From Rhodoferax sp. (lineage in GTDB: Bacteria > Pseudomonadota > Gammaproteobacteria > Burkholderiales > Burkholderiaceae_C), in the NCBI GenBank assembly GCA_020048895.1, contig JAIFLV010000070.1, positions 40,326-104,325 on the forward strand: DNA of 64,000 bases, given 5' to 3'. Under the pieces are notes generated by a model that saw only the letters and a list, made by a program, of their open reading frames with translations, ran no database searches and had not been told where the DNA came from. Of this stretch, positions 53,909-63,640 are shown piece by piece (within the stretch, counting starts at the first letter, position 1; the number at the start of each line of letters is the position of its first letter). Position numbers and translations under genes: made by a program.

Positions 53909-55004
53909 AAGTATGCAAATTGGTCAACCCGTTTACCGCGGTAATCCCCAGGCCCGGCGCGTCTGACAGTTCAATCCAGGGGCCGCGCATGGTCATGCCA
54001 CCCTCGATCGGGTTGCTGGCACACAGCTGCGGGCCATCGAGGTCGATGGTGGTGACCACATCGCTGAACGCCACCGCAAAGTGGGCGGCAGCCGTGACGC
54101 TGATGCCGCTCTCCAGCATGCACCCCATCATGCAGGTCTTGTGATGGCGGCGCGTCAAGTTCGCAATCTCAATGGCCTGGCTGATTCCCGCAGTTTTCAT
54201 CAGCTTGATATTGACGATATCGGCGCTGCGCGTCGCCAGAATGTGCTGCGCATCGTCCACTGAAAATACCGCTTCATCGGCCAGGATCGGGGTCATGGTG
54301 TTGTCGGTGACAAACTTCAAGCCAGCGATGTCGGAGGCCTTGACGGGCTGCTCCACCAAGTCCAGTACCACCCCGGCCTTCTCCAGCGCCCCAATCACCT
54401 GCACCGCGTGCTTGGGCGACCAGCCCTGGTTGGCATCGAGCCTAATCGACACGCCGGGACCCACGGCCTTGCAGATGGCCAACGTGCTTTCCACATCCTC
54501 GCTCCAGGTACGTCCGCCCACCTTGACCTTGAGGGCGTCAAACCCCTCGCCCACGGCGCGCAGGCAATCCTGCACCATGGTGGCTGTATCGTTCACGCTG
54601 ATGGTCACATCGGTCTTGAGGCGCGGCACACCGCCACCGAGCAGTTGGTACAGCGGCACGCCCAGTTGCTGCGCGCGCAAGTCAAACAGCGCAATCTCCA
54701 GCGCAGCCTTCAGACTGTTGTGATGCACTATCGACTGATGCACGGTGCGAATGAGCGCATTGAAGTTGCGCAGGTCCTGGCCCAGCAAGCGAGGCGCAAT
54801 CAGGTCGCAGGCCGCGCGCATGGAACCCAGCACATCGCCGGTAATCACCGCCGTGGGTGGCGCTTCGCCAAAGCCGCGCAATCCGCTATCGGTCTCAATG
54901 ATCAGCACCAGGTCATGCACATCGGTGACCGTCCGCAAAGCGGTCTTGAAAGGGACCTTGAGCGGTATCTTGATTTCACCAACGGTGATGCGCTGAATCA
55001 GCAT
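53898..55004 (-). CDS. Dipeptide epimerase (L-Ala-D/L-Glu epimerase-like, enolase superfamily)
   Basis: LKVKVGG, IRLDANQGWSPKHAVQ, LVEQPVKASDIAGLKFV, PILADEAVFS. Confidence 0.9.
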   Translation of the reverse strand: MLIQRITVGEIKIPLKVPFKTALRTVTDVHDLVLIIETDSGLRGFGEAPPTAVITGDVLGSMRAACDLIAPRLLGQDLRNFNALIRTVHQSIVHHNSLKAALEIALFDLRAQQLGVPLYQLLGGGVPRLKTDVTISVNDTATMVQDCLRAVGEGFDALKVKVGGRTWSEDVESTLAICKAVGPGVSIRLDANQGWSPKHAVQVIGALEKAGVVLDLVEQPVKASDIAGLKFVTDNTMTPILADEAVFSVDDAQHILATRSADIVNIKLMKTAGISQAIEIANLTRRHHKTCMMGCMLESGISVTAAAHFAVAFSDVVTTIDLDGPQLCASNPIEGGMTMRGPWIELSDAPGLGITAVNGLTNLHTYEL

Positions 55005-55132
55005 GGAGTGTTTCTTTTTGGATGCAATCCCGCGTGGGGCTTTGCTGTGGGGCGTGAAGAAGCCGCAAATTGTAGTGCGCCATTGCGCACCGCTTGGGTA
55101 CACTGGAGCCTACTTCTGGACAGAGGCATGAT

Positions 55133-55555
55133 ATGAAAGTTCTACTAGCAGTGGACGGCAGCGCGTATAGCAAAAAGATGCTCGCGTACTTGAGTACGCA
55201 CGAGTCGCTGCTCAACGCGTCCAACGAATACCATGTATTCACCGCGCAGCCGGCCCTGCCGCCGCGCGCGCGCGCCGCGGTTGGCAAGGAAATTGTGGAC
55301 AACTACCACACCGAAGAAGCGGAAAAAGTGCTGGCGCCTGTGTCCAAGTTCCTGCTGCGCCATGGCATCAACGCCAAAGGCACCTGGAAGGTCGGCCCCG
55401 CAGGCGCCTCCATCGCCAAAATGGCAGAAAGCGGCGAGTTCGATCTGATCGTGATGGGCTCCCACGGCCACGGCGCATTTGCCAATCTGGTGATGGGCTC
55501 GGTCGCCACCCAGGTGATAGCCAACTGCAAGGTGCCTGTTTTACTGGTACGTTGA
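55133..55555 (+). CDS. Universal stress protein family
   Basis: MKVLLAVDGSAYSKKML; DLIVMGSHGHGAFANLVMGSVATQVIANCKVPVLLVR. Confidence 0.95.
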   Translation: MKVLLAVDGSAYSKKMLAYLSTHESLLNASNEYHVFTAQPALPPRARAAVGKEIVDNYHTEEAEKVLAPVSKFLLRHGINAKGTWKVGPAGASIAKMAESGEFDLIVMGSHGHGAFANLVMGSVATQVIANCKVPVLLVR

Positions 55556-55581
55556 GCCCTGGTGTGTTCGCGGCGGCGCAA

Positions 55582-56490
55582 TTACCTGTCGAATGCCTTG
55601 GCTGCAGCGCTAACCAGTGCCTCGGTGAGACGGTCGATCACCACGGAGTGCAGATTCCAGCAGTGCCAGTACAAATTCACGGGCAAGGCCGCCTTGGGCA
55701 CCAGATTCACCAGGTCGCCCTTGGCAAGCAGGCCGCGCACCTGCATTTCGGGAACCACACTGGCACCCCAGCCTGCCAGCACCGCCCGCACCTGACCTTC
55801 TGAACTCGGAACAAAGCGCTGGTTCAAGGTCACCCGTTTGAGCCCGAAGGCGCGCGAGACAAAATCGCTTTGCAGGTCGTCTTTGCGGTTAAAGGCGACG
55901 AACGGAATCTGGCGAAAGTTGTGGGCGGTCAGCCCCTGTGGGCAATGCTCCTGAGCGTAAGCGGCGCTGGCCACCGCGACATAGGGCATGGCTCCCAACG
56001 GCTGCACTTTGCAGCCTCGCAATGCCTCTTTAAGCGTGGTCACGCATCCCAGCACCTGCCCTTCACGCAGCCAGTCATGGGTGAAGTCCTGGTCGTCGGT
56101 GATGATTTCCAGGGGCAAGCCTGCACTCACCAATGGCCCCAGGGCCGGGAGAACCCAGGTGGCGATGCTGTCGGCGTTGATGGCGATGGCCATCCGGTCT
56201 TCTTCGCGCAGGCCGCCAGCGCCGGGTGTGAGGTCGTGCAGGTCGGTCTCCAGATCGGCACGCAGCAACCGCATCTGCATGGCGTGCTTGATCAGCAAAC
56301 GCCCTGCTGCCGTGGGCTTGATAGGGCGACTGCGCACCAGCAGCACGGTGCCGATCTGCGCCTCCAGGGCACGCAGCCTTTGCGATACCGCCGACTGTGT
56401 GACCGAAAGCCGGACTGCAGCGCGCTCGAACCCGCCCTCTTCCACTATGGCGGCAAGGCATTCCAGAGCATCGGCATCAAAGGTTCGCAT
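55582..56490 (-). CDS. ArgP/IciA-type LysR regulator
   Basis: ALECLAAIVEEGGFERAAVRLSVTQSAVSQRLRALEAQIGTVLLVRSRPIKPTAAG. Confidence 0.88.
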   Translation of the reverse strand: MRTFDADALECLAAIVEEGGFERAAVRLSVTQSAVSQRLRALEAQIGTVLLVRSRPIKPTAAGRLLIKHAMQMRLLRADLETDLHDLTPGAGGLREEDRMAIAINADSIATWVLPALGPLVSAGLPLEIITDDQDFTHDWLREGQVLGCVTTLKEALRGCKVQPLGAMPYVAVASAAYAQEHCPQGLTAHNFRQIPFVAFNRKDDLQSDFVSRAFGLKRVTLNQRFVPSSEGQVRAVLAGWGASVVPEMQVRGLLAKGDLVNLVPKAALPVNLYWHCWNLHSVVIDRLTEALVSAAAKAFDR

Positions 56491-56542
56491 TCAGCGCATT
56501 ATTAGCCACGCACAGGCGGCCAGCCCGCGCTACTTTCGCGAC

Positions 56543-56944
56543 TCACGCGGCATCATCTCCTACAACAGACTTGTCCAGCTTGTAAAAGCTTAACAAGGCC
56601 AGCCCCACCGCAATCGGCAGCAATGCCCAGCTTGCCTGCTCGATGCCGTCGTTGAGCGCCATGGCCACGCCCAGTGCCGATCCAAGAAACAACCAGATCA
56701 GGCCCCAGCGCAGGCTGTTGGCCTTCAGGTTCGCCGGTTTGCGTGCTGGTGCAAAGAATTCTGACGGGAGTGGCGGCACTTCCATGCCGCGCTCGATGGC
56801 AATCAGGCGCTCCTTGTGGTGCAGGTCAAACATCCGGGTTTTCTTCAAGAAGTCGAGGTAGATTCCAAGCATGCCAATGCCGACGCCCATCACAATGGCG
56901 ACGATGGGAATCAAAAAGACAATGATGTGGCGCATATCGTTCAT
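56543..56944 (-). CDS. Small membrane protein, DUF6249-like
   Basis: MNDMRHIIVFLIPIVAIVMGVGIGMLGIYLDFLKKTRMFDLHHKERLIAIERGMEVPPLP. Confidence 0.7.
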   Translation of the reverse strand: MNDMRHIIVFLIPIVAIVMGVGIGMLGIYLDFLKKTRMFDLHHKERLIAIERGMEVPPLPSEFFAPARKPANLKANSLRWGLIWLFLGSALGVAMALNDGIEQASWALLPIAVGLALLSFYKLDKSVVGDDAA

Positions 56945-57070
56945 GGTGCAGTCCTGTGCTGGTGGGTGATGCGCTTGATACCCCGGCTTGGTTGCGTCGG
57001 TTTCAATGGGGGCCAAATATTTTTTCAAAGCTAATTGAAACCGAAATCTTTTTTTCAGGTACCAGTGGGT

Positions 57071-57688
57071 ATGCGTCCTGATTCTTTCGTAACCCACACC
57101 GCAGCGAGCGATGCCGCCGAGCGCGATGCCGACGTGGTGGCGCTGATCCGCCAGGGTGCACTGCACGCAGCGTTTGACGCCCTGCTCACCCGGTACGAAA
57201 CCAAGGTGTTTCATCTGTGCGTGGCGATGCTGGGTGATAGTGGCCAAGCCCAGGAAGTGGCCCAGGAAAGCCTATTGAGGATATGGCGCTCACTAATGGG
57301 CTATGACGCGGCCCGCGGTGCGCTTTCCACCTGGATCTATGCTATTACCCGCAATCGGTGCCTGACCGAATTGGGCCACCAGCGCCTTGCGGCAGAGGTG
57401 TCCATCGAGTTGTCGGGCGTCCATGAGGAAGCGGAATGTGTCGCAGTGGACGCACCTCTGCAGGACCAAGCAGCGCAGCGCCTTCTGCATGCGTGGGTCG
57501 ACGCCCTGCCACCCATGCAGCGCGCTTGCTTGAAGCTGTACTACTTTGAAGAGCAGTCGGTCGCGGAAGTCGCGACGCTGCTGGAACTGCCGCAAGGCAC
57601 TGTCAAGACGCACTTGCACCGCGCCCGTGCCGCGCTGCTGGAGTCGATGCAAGCGTGCGGGCTGGACAGCGCAACCTTATGGTTATAA
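57071..57688 (+). CDS. ECF-type RNA polymerase sigma factor
   Basis: AQEVAQESLLRIWRSL; LSTWIYAITRNRCL; VAEVATLLELPQGTVKTHLHRARAAL. Confidence 0.92.
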   Translation: MRPDSFVTHTAASDAAERDADVVALIRQGALHAAFDALLTRYETKVFHLCVAMLGDSGQAQEVAQESLLRIWRSLMGYDAARGALSTWIYAITRNRCLTELGHQRLAAEVSIELSGVHEEAECVAVDAPLQDQAAQRLLHAWVDALPPMQRACLKLYYFEEQSVAEVATLLELPQGTVKTHLHRARAALLESMQACGLDSATLWL

Positions 57689-57698
57689 GGAGAACACG

Positions 57699-58085
57699 AT
57701 GACCGAGAAATACGATTCCGGCGATGGTTTGCACCGCGCACTTGCAGCAGCCTATGCGGCACCGCCATTGCCGGGCAATTTTCGCGCGAACCTACGCAAC
57801 CGGATCTTGCACGAGAGCTTGCAGCATCTGGAAGCACGACGGCAACAACTCGAGCGTGAGCATGCATTGGCGCTGGAGCAGTTGCGTCGAGGGCATGTGC
57901 GACTGCAACGCGACACGCTGGTGATGGTGGTCGGAGTTGCATTTACGGCAGGAGCCTGTGTACACCTGGCATGGCCCTGGCTGCAAAACCTGCTGGGCAG
58001 CGATGCTGCCATCACGTTGCCCCTGCTGGCAATCACGATAGGCCTGGCGGCAGGCGCCAGCTTCTTGCCATCGCGTTCCCATTGA
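57699..58085 (+). CDS. Putative membrane anti-sigma-like protein
   Basis: Directly downstream of sigma gene; cytosolic helical N-terminus plus two TM segments. Confidence 0.5.
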   Translation: MTEKYDSGDGLHRALAAAYAAPPLPGNFRANLRNRILHESLQHLEARRQQLEREHALALEQLRRGHVRLQRDTLVMVVGVAFTAGACVHLAWPWLQNLLGSDAAITLPLLAITIGLAAGASFLPSRSH

Positions 58086-58127
58086 TGGCACGTGACGCAG
58101 CCCGCCAACCACTACTTTGGTCCACCA

Positions 58128-58400
58128 CTACCCGCTGTCAGCAACCACACTGAACTGGTCAATCGACAGCTTTCCGTCAAGGTTCACATCCATCTTCGCC
58201 AGTGCTTCCTGCGCTTTGATCGCTGCTTCGCTTTGTGACAACCGGATACCTTTTTCGGAAATGTCCACGATCACTGATTGCAGGTCGGCGTCGGACAGAT
58301 GAAGCTTGTTGCTGGCATCGAGCCTTTTGATGCTTTCATCGGAGGGATGCAAAGTGGGTGCATTTGTACTGCTTGCACTTGCAGAAATGGCAGAAACCAT
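58128..58400 (-). CDS. Small EF-hand protein
   Basis: DVNLDGKLSIDQF EF-hand loop. Confidence 0.65.
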   Translation of the reverse strand: MVSAISASASSTNAPTLHPSDESIKRLDASNKLHLSDADLQSVIVDISEKGIRLSQSEAAIKAQEALAKMDVNLDGKLSIDQFSVVADSG

Positions 58401-58503
58401 GGTGGCCTCCAGTTCTTCCAGAGAGGGCAGCCGCTGCAGCAGCCCCTATGGAAGTTATCGACCTTTATCGCACGAAGCTGAGGCGGGCGGGCGTTTGTGC
58501 CCG

Positions 58504-58995
58504 CTATGGTCGACGAAAGGCAGTTGGCTGTTTCGCCCAGTAATTGGAGCGCAAACTGTCCAGCCTGACTTCTCCACCGGTAGACGGTGCGTGGACAAAG
58601 CGGCCCTCACCCACGTAGATACCAGCATGCGTGGCCGACCCACCCTGGGTAAAGACCACCAGGTCACCGGTGCGCGCGAAGGACGCCGGTACAGCAGTGC
58701 CCCAATCCGACAAGGCCAGCACGGTACGCGGCATGCGCACCCCGGCCCGGCTCTGGTACACATGGCCAATCAAGCCACTGCAGTCAAATCCTGACTGCGG
58801 GGTATTGCCGCCATGCCGATACGGCGTGCCAACCAGACTCATGGCATAGATGGTCACATCGTTGGCTTGGTCCACCGACAGCCGCGCGGGCAATTCGGCT
58901 GCGGGATTGGCGGCTGGTGGGCGCTGGACCGTGGGCGAGGTTGAGCAACCCGCCAGCAATATCAGGAAAGTGACAAGCCAGAACTGCATTTTCAT
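58504..58995 (-). CDS. NlpC/P60 family lipoprotein peptidase
   Basis: Lipobox LLAGCS; YRHGGNTPQSGFDCSGLIGHVY; THAGIYVGEGRFVHAPSTGG. Confidence 0.93.
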   Translation of the reverse strand: MKMQFWLVTFLILLAGCSTSPTVQRPPAANPAAELPARLSVDQANDVTIYAMSLVGTPYRHGGNTPQSGFDCSGLIGHVYQSRAGVRMPRTVLALSDWGTAVPASFARTGDLVVFTQGGSATHAGIYVGEGRFVHAPSTGGEVRLDSLRSNYWAKQPTAFRRP

Positions 58996-59120
58996 GGCCT
59001 ATGGTAGCCGTCTGGCGCAGGCCAATTCCCCTACAACTGACAATGGTTTAGCATCCTGTCACTTGAAATACTAGGGGTTTACCCTAATATCTGAACCTAT
59101 ACATCCGCAAGGAGCTAACC

Positions 59121-59297
59121 ATGTTTTCAACTGCAACCCCCATTCTTTCCCTTCCATTCGATCTGGCACGGGAGACCTACGCCCGTGCCGTTCAGTTCGG
59201 GTTGGTCAAGCCATCCCTGCTGGCATCGGCTCGATTTGGTCGTTTTCTGACAACACTGGAACACTGGACGTTGGGGCCGTGGGCGCGTCGCAAGTAG
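59121..59297 (+). CDS. 58-aa hypothetical protein
   Basis: AAGGAG RBS upstream of ATG; MFSTATPILSLPFDLARETYARAVQFGLVKPSLLASARFGRFLTTLEHWTLGPWARRK; below the ORF-track length cutoff. Confidence 0.55.
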   Translation: MFSTATPILSLPFDLARETYARAVQFGLVKPSLLASARFGRFLTTLEHWTLGPWARRK

Positions 59298-59321
59298 ATC
59301 TTCCCTGCTCTTGAGCCCCGC

Positions 59322-60245
59322 CTATGGGGCGCGGTGCGCCTGCACCAGGCAGTCCACAAACGCCCTGGTCGCACGTGATGGCTGTGGTGAGCGTCGCGTA
59401 ATGGCCAAGAATTCGCAGTCGTATCGCAGCACGTTGCTCTCGATGGCGCGCATGTGTCCGCTTTGCACAAAGTTCCGGGCATAGTGGTCTGGCAAAAAGC
59501 CCAGAAATACACCCGATAGGATGAAAGTGGCGATGGACTCCTGGTCAAAGCCTGTTGCTTGACGCGCCAGACGTTGCCGCTGGGTCACTTCCATGTTGGG
59601 CGAGTGGTACCCAAGTCCGGCGAACCGATGGGCACGCAAGCCATCCCAGTTCAGTTGCGCTGTAGGTTGGTTGAAAAGCGGGTGGTGTGCTCCACAGTAC
59701 AGCGACATGGCCTCTGCAAACAGCGGCACGTACTCCAGCAAGTCTGAGCTTCGATGGCCCGGAATAATGCCGATGTGAAATGTGCCATCCAGCACACCGC
59801 GCTCAATGGCGGTGAGGGTTCCCACATGCAAATTGAGCGCCACATCGGGGGCTTCGCGGACGAACAACGCAATAGCCTGGGCGATGTGGCAAGCCGGGTT
59901 GCTTGCCGTCTTGTCGAACACCGCAATCTGCAACGCGCCACCCATGCGCTGGTGGATTTCATCGACACCGGTACGAAACGCATCGGTCGCCGCCAGCAGC
60001 TGGGTAGTCTGGGCATAGATCTTTTCACCTTCCGGGGTGAGAGAAAAACCAGCACGGCCCCTGCGACACAGCGTCAAACCCAGCCGTGCTTCCAGGTCCT
60101 TGATATGACGGCTGACGGTGGAAGTTCCGATATTGAGCTCCAACTCTGCCGCCGCCATGCCGCCACAGTCCACCACGGCCTTGAAGACCCGCAACAGGCG
60201 CAGATCCATGTCGGCAATTTGTCCTAAAACTGCGCGTTGCTTCAT
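59322..60245 (-). CDS. LysR-family transcriptional regulator
   Basis: DLRLLRVFKAVVDCGGMAAAELELNIGTSTVSRHIKDLEARLGLTLCRRGRAG. Confidence 0.92.
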   Translation of the reverse strand: MKQRAVLGQIADMDLRLLRVFKAVVDCGGMAAAELELNIGTSTVSRHIKDLEARLGLTLCRRGRAGFSLTPEGEKIYAQTTQLLAATDAFRTGVDEIHQRMGGALQIAVFDKTASNPACHIAQAIALFVREAPDVALNLHVGTLTAIERGVLDGTFHIGIIPGHRSSDLLEYVPLFAEAMSLYCGAHHPLFNQPTAQLNWDGLRAHRFAGLGYHSPNMEVTQRQRLARQATGFDQESIATFILSGVFLGFLPDHYARNFVQSGHMRAIESNVLRYDCEFLAITRRSPQPSRATRAFVDCLVQAHRAP

Positions 60246-60278
60246 GTTGGGCCTGCTCCATCGCTTTCTTGGTTGTTG

Positions 60279-60358
60279 CACCGTGAGAGGGGATGGCCCG
60301 GGGCCTCAGAGGCGCTGCGCTTTGCCACATCGGCCCCGCGCCTTCCCCTCTCACGGTG
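60279..60358. repeat. Large hairpin A
   Basis: 14-bp perfect outer stem CACCGTGAGAGGGG/CCCCTCTCACGGTG, inner CGGGGCC/GGCCCCG, 26-nt loop TCAGAGGCGCTGCGCTTTGCCACATC. Confidence 0.85.
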
Positions 60359-60456
60359 GTTTTGTAGCGAGCCACGCCCGAATACAACACAGCTCGACGG
60401 GACACTGAGCACCGGGTAGTTTTGTCGTAGTCCAAAGCCAAATCCACCCCTTCTCG

Positions 60457-60530
60457 CCGGGTTGGGGTTTGCTGGGGGGCGATGTGGCAAAGCGCAGCGC
60501 CTCTGAGCCCCCCAGCAAACCCCAACCCGG
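60457..60530. repeat. Large hairpin B
   Basis: 24-bp perfect stem CCGGGTTGGGGTTTGCTGGGGGGC, loop GATGTGGCAAAGCGCAGCGCCTCTGA (exact reverse complement of loop A). Confidence 0.85.
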
Positions 60531-60668
60531 CAGGAAACCCAGCTGCACCATGAACAAAAGAACGCCAAGCTTTTTACTTTCATAAACAAGCAACCAAGTA
60601 TTGATATTTGTAGCTTTATAAGAGTAACAGGCTTGCCGACAATGGTCGATTGCTTTCGGAGTATCGAT

Positions 60669-62036
60669 ATGAACCTCAACGACACCACCTCCATCGGCGC
60701 GACGACCAGCACCAGCGCCTACCCCCAGGACAAAGCATTTCTGGAATCACACTGGATGCCTTTCACGGCCAACCGCAACTTCAAGGCCAACCCCCGCATG
60801 ATGGTGAGTGCCCAGGGCGCGTACTACACCGACAGCTCTGGCAAAAGGATTTTTGACGGTCTTTCCGGCCTATGGTGTGCCGGGTTGGGGCATGGCCGCG
60901 CGGAAATTACCGAAGCGGTCAGCCGCCAGATGGCCACCATGGACTATTCGCCCGCATTCCAGTTTGGCCACCCCCTGTCGTTTGAGTTGGCCAACCGCAT
61001 CCGCGACCTCACACCTGAAGGGTTGGACTACGTGTTCTTTACCGGCTCAGGGTCCGAGTCGGCCGACACGTCGCTGAAGATGGCCCGCGCCTATTGGCGC
61101 GCCAAAGGGCAAGCCAGCAAGACGCGACTGATTGGCCGCGAGAAGGGCTACCACGGGGTCAACTTCGGCGGCATTTCGGTCGGTGGCATGGTCGGCAACC
61201 GCAAGACCTTCGGCCAAGGCATTGAATCGGACCATTTGCCCCACACCCAGCCGGCTGCGGGCTCGTTCTGCAAAGGCATGCCTCCTACAGGGGCGGAATT
61301 GGCAGATGAGTTGCTCAAGCTCATCGCGCTGCACGACGCAAGCAACATCGCAGCCGTCATCGTGGAGCCCATGTCGGGCTCGGCTGGCGTGGTGATTCCG
61401 CCGGTGGGCTACCTGGCGCGCCTGCGCGAGATTTGCACGGCCAACAACATCCTGCTGATTTTTGACGAAGTCATCACAGGCTTTGGCCGCATGGGCGCGT
61501 ACACCGGCGCGGCTGCGTTTGGTGTGACGCCCGACATCATGAACATTGCCAAGCAGGTCACCAATGGGGCGCAGCCTCTGGGCGCCGTCGTTGCCAAGAA
61601 AGAGATCTACGACACGTTCATGGACCAGGGCGGCCCCGACTACATGCTCGAGTTCCCGCATGGCTACACCTACTCGGCACACCCGGTGGCGTGTGCTGCG
61701 GGCATTGCAGCGCTGGACATTCTGGTGCGCGAAAGCATGGTGGAACGCGTCAATTCGCTGACACCGCATTTTGAGAACGCAGTGCACTCCCTGCGCGGTG
61801 CCAAACATGTGGCAGACATCCGCAATTACGGCCTGGCGGCCGGTTTGACCATTGCCCCGGTACCCGGAGAGCCCGCCCGGCGCCCCTACGAAGTGGCCAT
61901 GCACTGCCTGGACAAAGGTTTTTATGTACGCTATGCGGGCGACTGCATCGCACTGGCACCACCGTTCATTGCAACACCAGACGAGATCACCAGCATGGTG
62001 AACGCGCTGGGCGAAGCGCTCAACGCGACCGCATGA
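60669..62036 (+). CDS. Omega-amino acid--pyruvate aminotransferase (class III)
   Basis: LWCAGLGHGR, FFTGSGSESADTSLKMARAYW, LLIFDEVITGFGRMG, PDIMNIAKQVTNGAQPLGAV. Confidence 0.93.
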   Translation: MNLNDTTSIGATTSTSAYPQDKAFLESHWMPFTANRNFKANPRMMVSAQGAYYTDSSGKRIFDGLSGLWCAGLGHGRAEITEAVSRQMATMDYSPAFQFGHPLSFELANRIRDLTPEGLDYVFFTGSGSESADTSLKMARAYWRAKGQASKTRLIGREKGYHGVNFGGISVGGMVGNRKTFGQGIESDHLPHTQPAAGSFCKGMPPTGAELADELLKLIALHDASNIAAVIVEPMSGSAGVVIPPVGYLARLREICTANNILLIFDEVITGFGRMGAYTGAAAFGVTPDIMNIAKQVTNGAQPLGAVVAKKEIYDTFMDQGGPDYMLEFPHGYTYSAHPVACAAGIAALDILVRESMVERVNSLTPHFENAVHSLRGAKHVADIRNYGLAAGLTIAPVPGEPARRPYEVAMHCLDKGFYVRYAGDCIALAPPFIATPDEITSMVNALGEALNATA

Positions 62037-62052
62037 ACACCTTTCCTATCAC

Positions 62053-62111
62053 CAATTTGCTACATTTTGTATAGCTGCTCACGCAATATTGGTGAGCGCC
62101 GCAGGCATTTT
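62053..62111 (+). repeat. Dispersed repeat copy between aminotransferase and mmsA
   Basis: AATTTGCTACATTTTGTATAGCTGCTCACGCAATATTGGTGAGCGCCGCAGGC. Confidence 0.7.
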
Positions 62112-62134
62112 TTACTTATAAATCGGAGACTTTC

Positions 62135-63640
62135 ATGTCGCAACTTCCCCTGATCGGCCACCTCATCGACGGCAAAGCATTGCAGGTTGGAACCCGTTCG
62201 CAAGACGTTTTCAACCCCGCCACCGGTCAGGCCGAAAAGCGCGTTCTGCTGGCGGACAAGCTGACTGTGGAGCAAGCTATCGCTTCCGCGCAAGCTGCTT
62301 ACCCGGCCTGGCGCAACACGCCCGCGCTCAAGCGTGCGCGGGTCATGAGCAACCTCAAAGTGCTGCTGGAACAACACGCCGATGAACTCTGCGCTCTCAT
62401 CACAGCCGAGCATGGCAAGGTGCTGGGCGACTCACTGGGCGAGTTGCAACGCGGGATCGAAAACGTCGAATACGCGTCCTACGCCCCCGAGTTGCTCAAA
62501 GGCGAGCACAGCAAGAACGTCGGCCCAGCCATCGACTCCTGGAGCGAGTTTCAGGGCTTGGGCGTCTGCGCCGGTATCACGCCGTTCAACTTCCCGATCA
62601 TGGTGCCGTGCTGGATGTGGCCCATGGCCATTGCCTGCGGCAACACCTTTGTCTTGAAACCCTCCGAGCGCGACCCGTCCTCCACGCTGCGTCTGGCCGA
62701 ACTGGCACTAGAAGCCGGTTTGCCTCCGGGCGTGCTCAACGTGGTCAATGGCGACAAGGAAGCGGTCGACACCTTGCTGACCGACCCCCGCGTGAAGGCG
62801 GTGAGCTTTGTCGGCTCCACACCGATTGCCGAGTACATCTACTCCACTGGTTGCGCCAACGGCAAACGGGTGCAGGCGCTCGGTGGCGCCAAGAACCACG
62901 CCGTGGTGATGCCTGATGCCGACATCCCCAACGCCGTCAACGCCCTGATGGGCGCGGCCTATGGCTCGTGCGGCGAACGCTGTATGGCCATTCCGCTAGT
63001 GGTCGCCGTGGGCGATGCGGCAGGCGACGCGGTGGTGGCGGCGCTCAAGGTCGAGATCGGCAAGATGAAGTTGGGCGCCGGCACACAAGCCGGGGTGGAC
63101 ATGGGGCCGCTGGTGACTAAGCAGCATTACGACAAGGTGGTGGGGTACATCGAGCAGGGCGTGGCCGAGGGCGCCACACTGGTGGTAGACGGCCGCGGCG
63201 TGAAGGTGGCCGGTTTTGAGAACGGCTACTTCCTCGGAGCCTGCCTGTTTGACAACGTCAAGCCCGGCATGAAGATCTATCAGGACGAAATCTTTGGCCC
63301 GGTGCTGGGCGTCATGCGTGTGAAGACACTGCAGGAAGCCATGGACCTGATCGACGCGCACGAATACGGCAACGGCACCTGCATCTTCACCCGCGACGGC
63401 GAAGCGGCGCGCTATTTCACCGACAACATTCTGGTTGGCATGGTGGGTGTGAACGTGCCCCTGCCCGTGCCCGTGGCCTACCACTCGTTTGGCGGCTGGA
63501 AGCGCAGCCTGTTTGGCGACCTGCACGCCTACGGCCCGGACTCGGTGCGCTTTTACACCAAGCGCAAGACGATCACGCAACGCTGGCCGAGCGCGGGCGT
63601 GCGTGAGGGGACGGTGTTCAGTTTTCCGAGTAGCAGGTAG
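62135..63640 (+). CDS. mmsA: Methylmalonate-semialdehyde dehydrogenase (CoA-acylating)
   Basis: PFNFPIMVPCWMWPMAIACGNTFVLKPSERDPS; LGGAKNHAVVMPDAD; AAYGSCGERCMAI. Confidence 0.95.
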   Translation: MSQLPLIGHLIDGKALQVGTRSQDVFNPATGQAEKRVLLADKLTVEQAIASAQAAYPAWRNTPALKRARVMSNLKVLLEQHADELCALITAEHGKVLGDSLGELQRGIENVEYASYAPELLKGEHSKNVGPAIDSWSEFQGLGVCAGITPFNFPIMVPCWMWPMAIACGNTFVLKPSERDPSSTLRLAELALEAGLPPGVLNVVNGDKEAVDTLLTDPRVKAVSFVGSTPIAEYIYSTGCANGKRVQALGGAKNHAVVMPDADIPNAVNALMGAAYGSCGERCMAIPLVVAVGDAAGDAVVAALKVEIGKMKLGAGTQAGVDMGPLVTKQHYDKVVGYIEQGVAEGATLVVDGRGVKVAGFENGYFLGACLFDNVKPGMKIYQDEIFGPVLGVMRVKTLQEAMDLIDAHEYGNGTCIFTRDGEAARYFTDNILVGMVGVNVPLPVPVAYHSFGGWKRSLFGDLHAYGPDSVRFYTKRKTITQRWPSAGVREGTVFSFPSSR

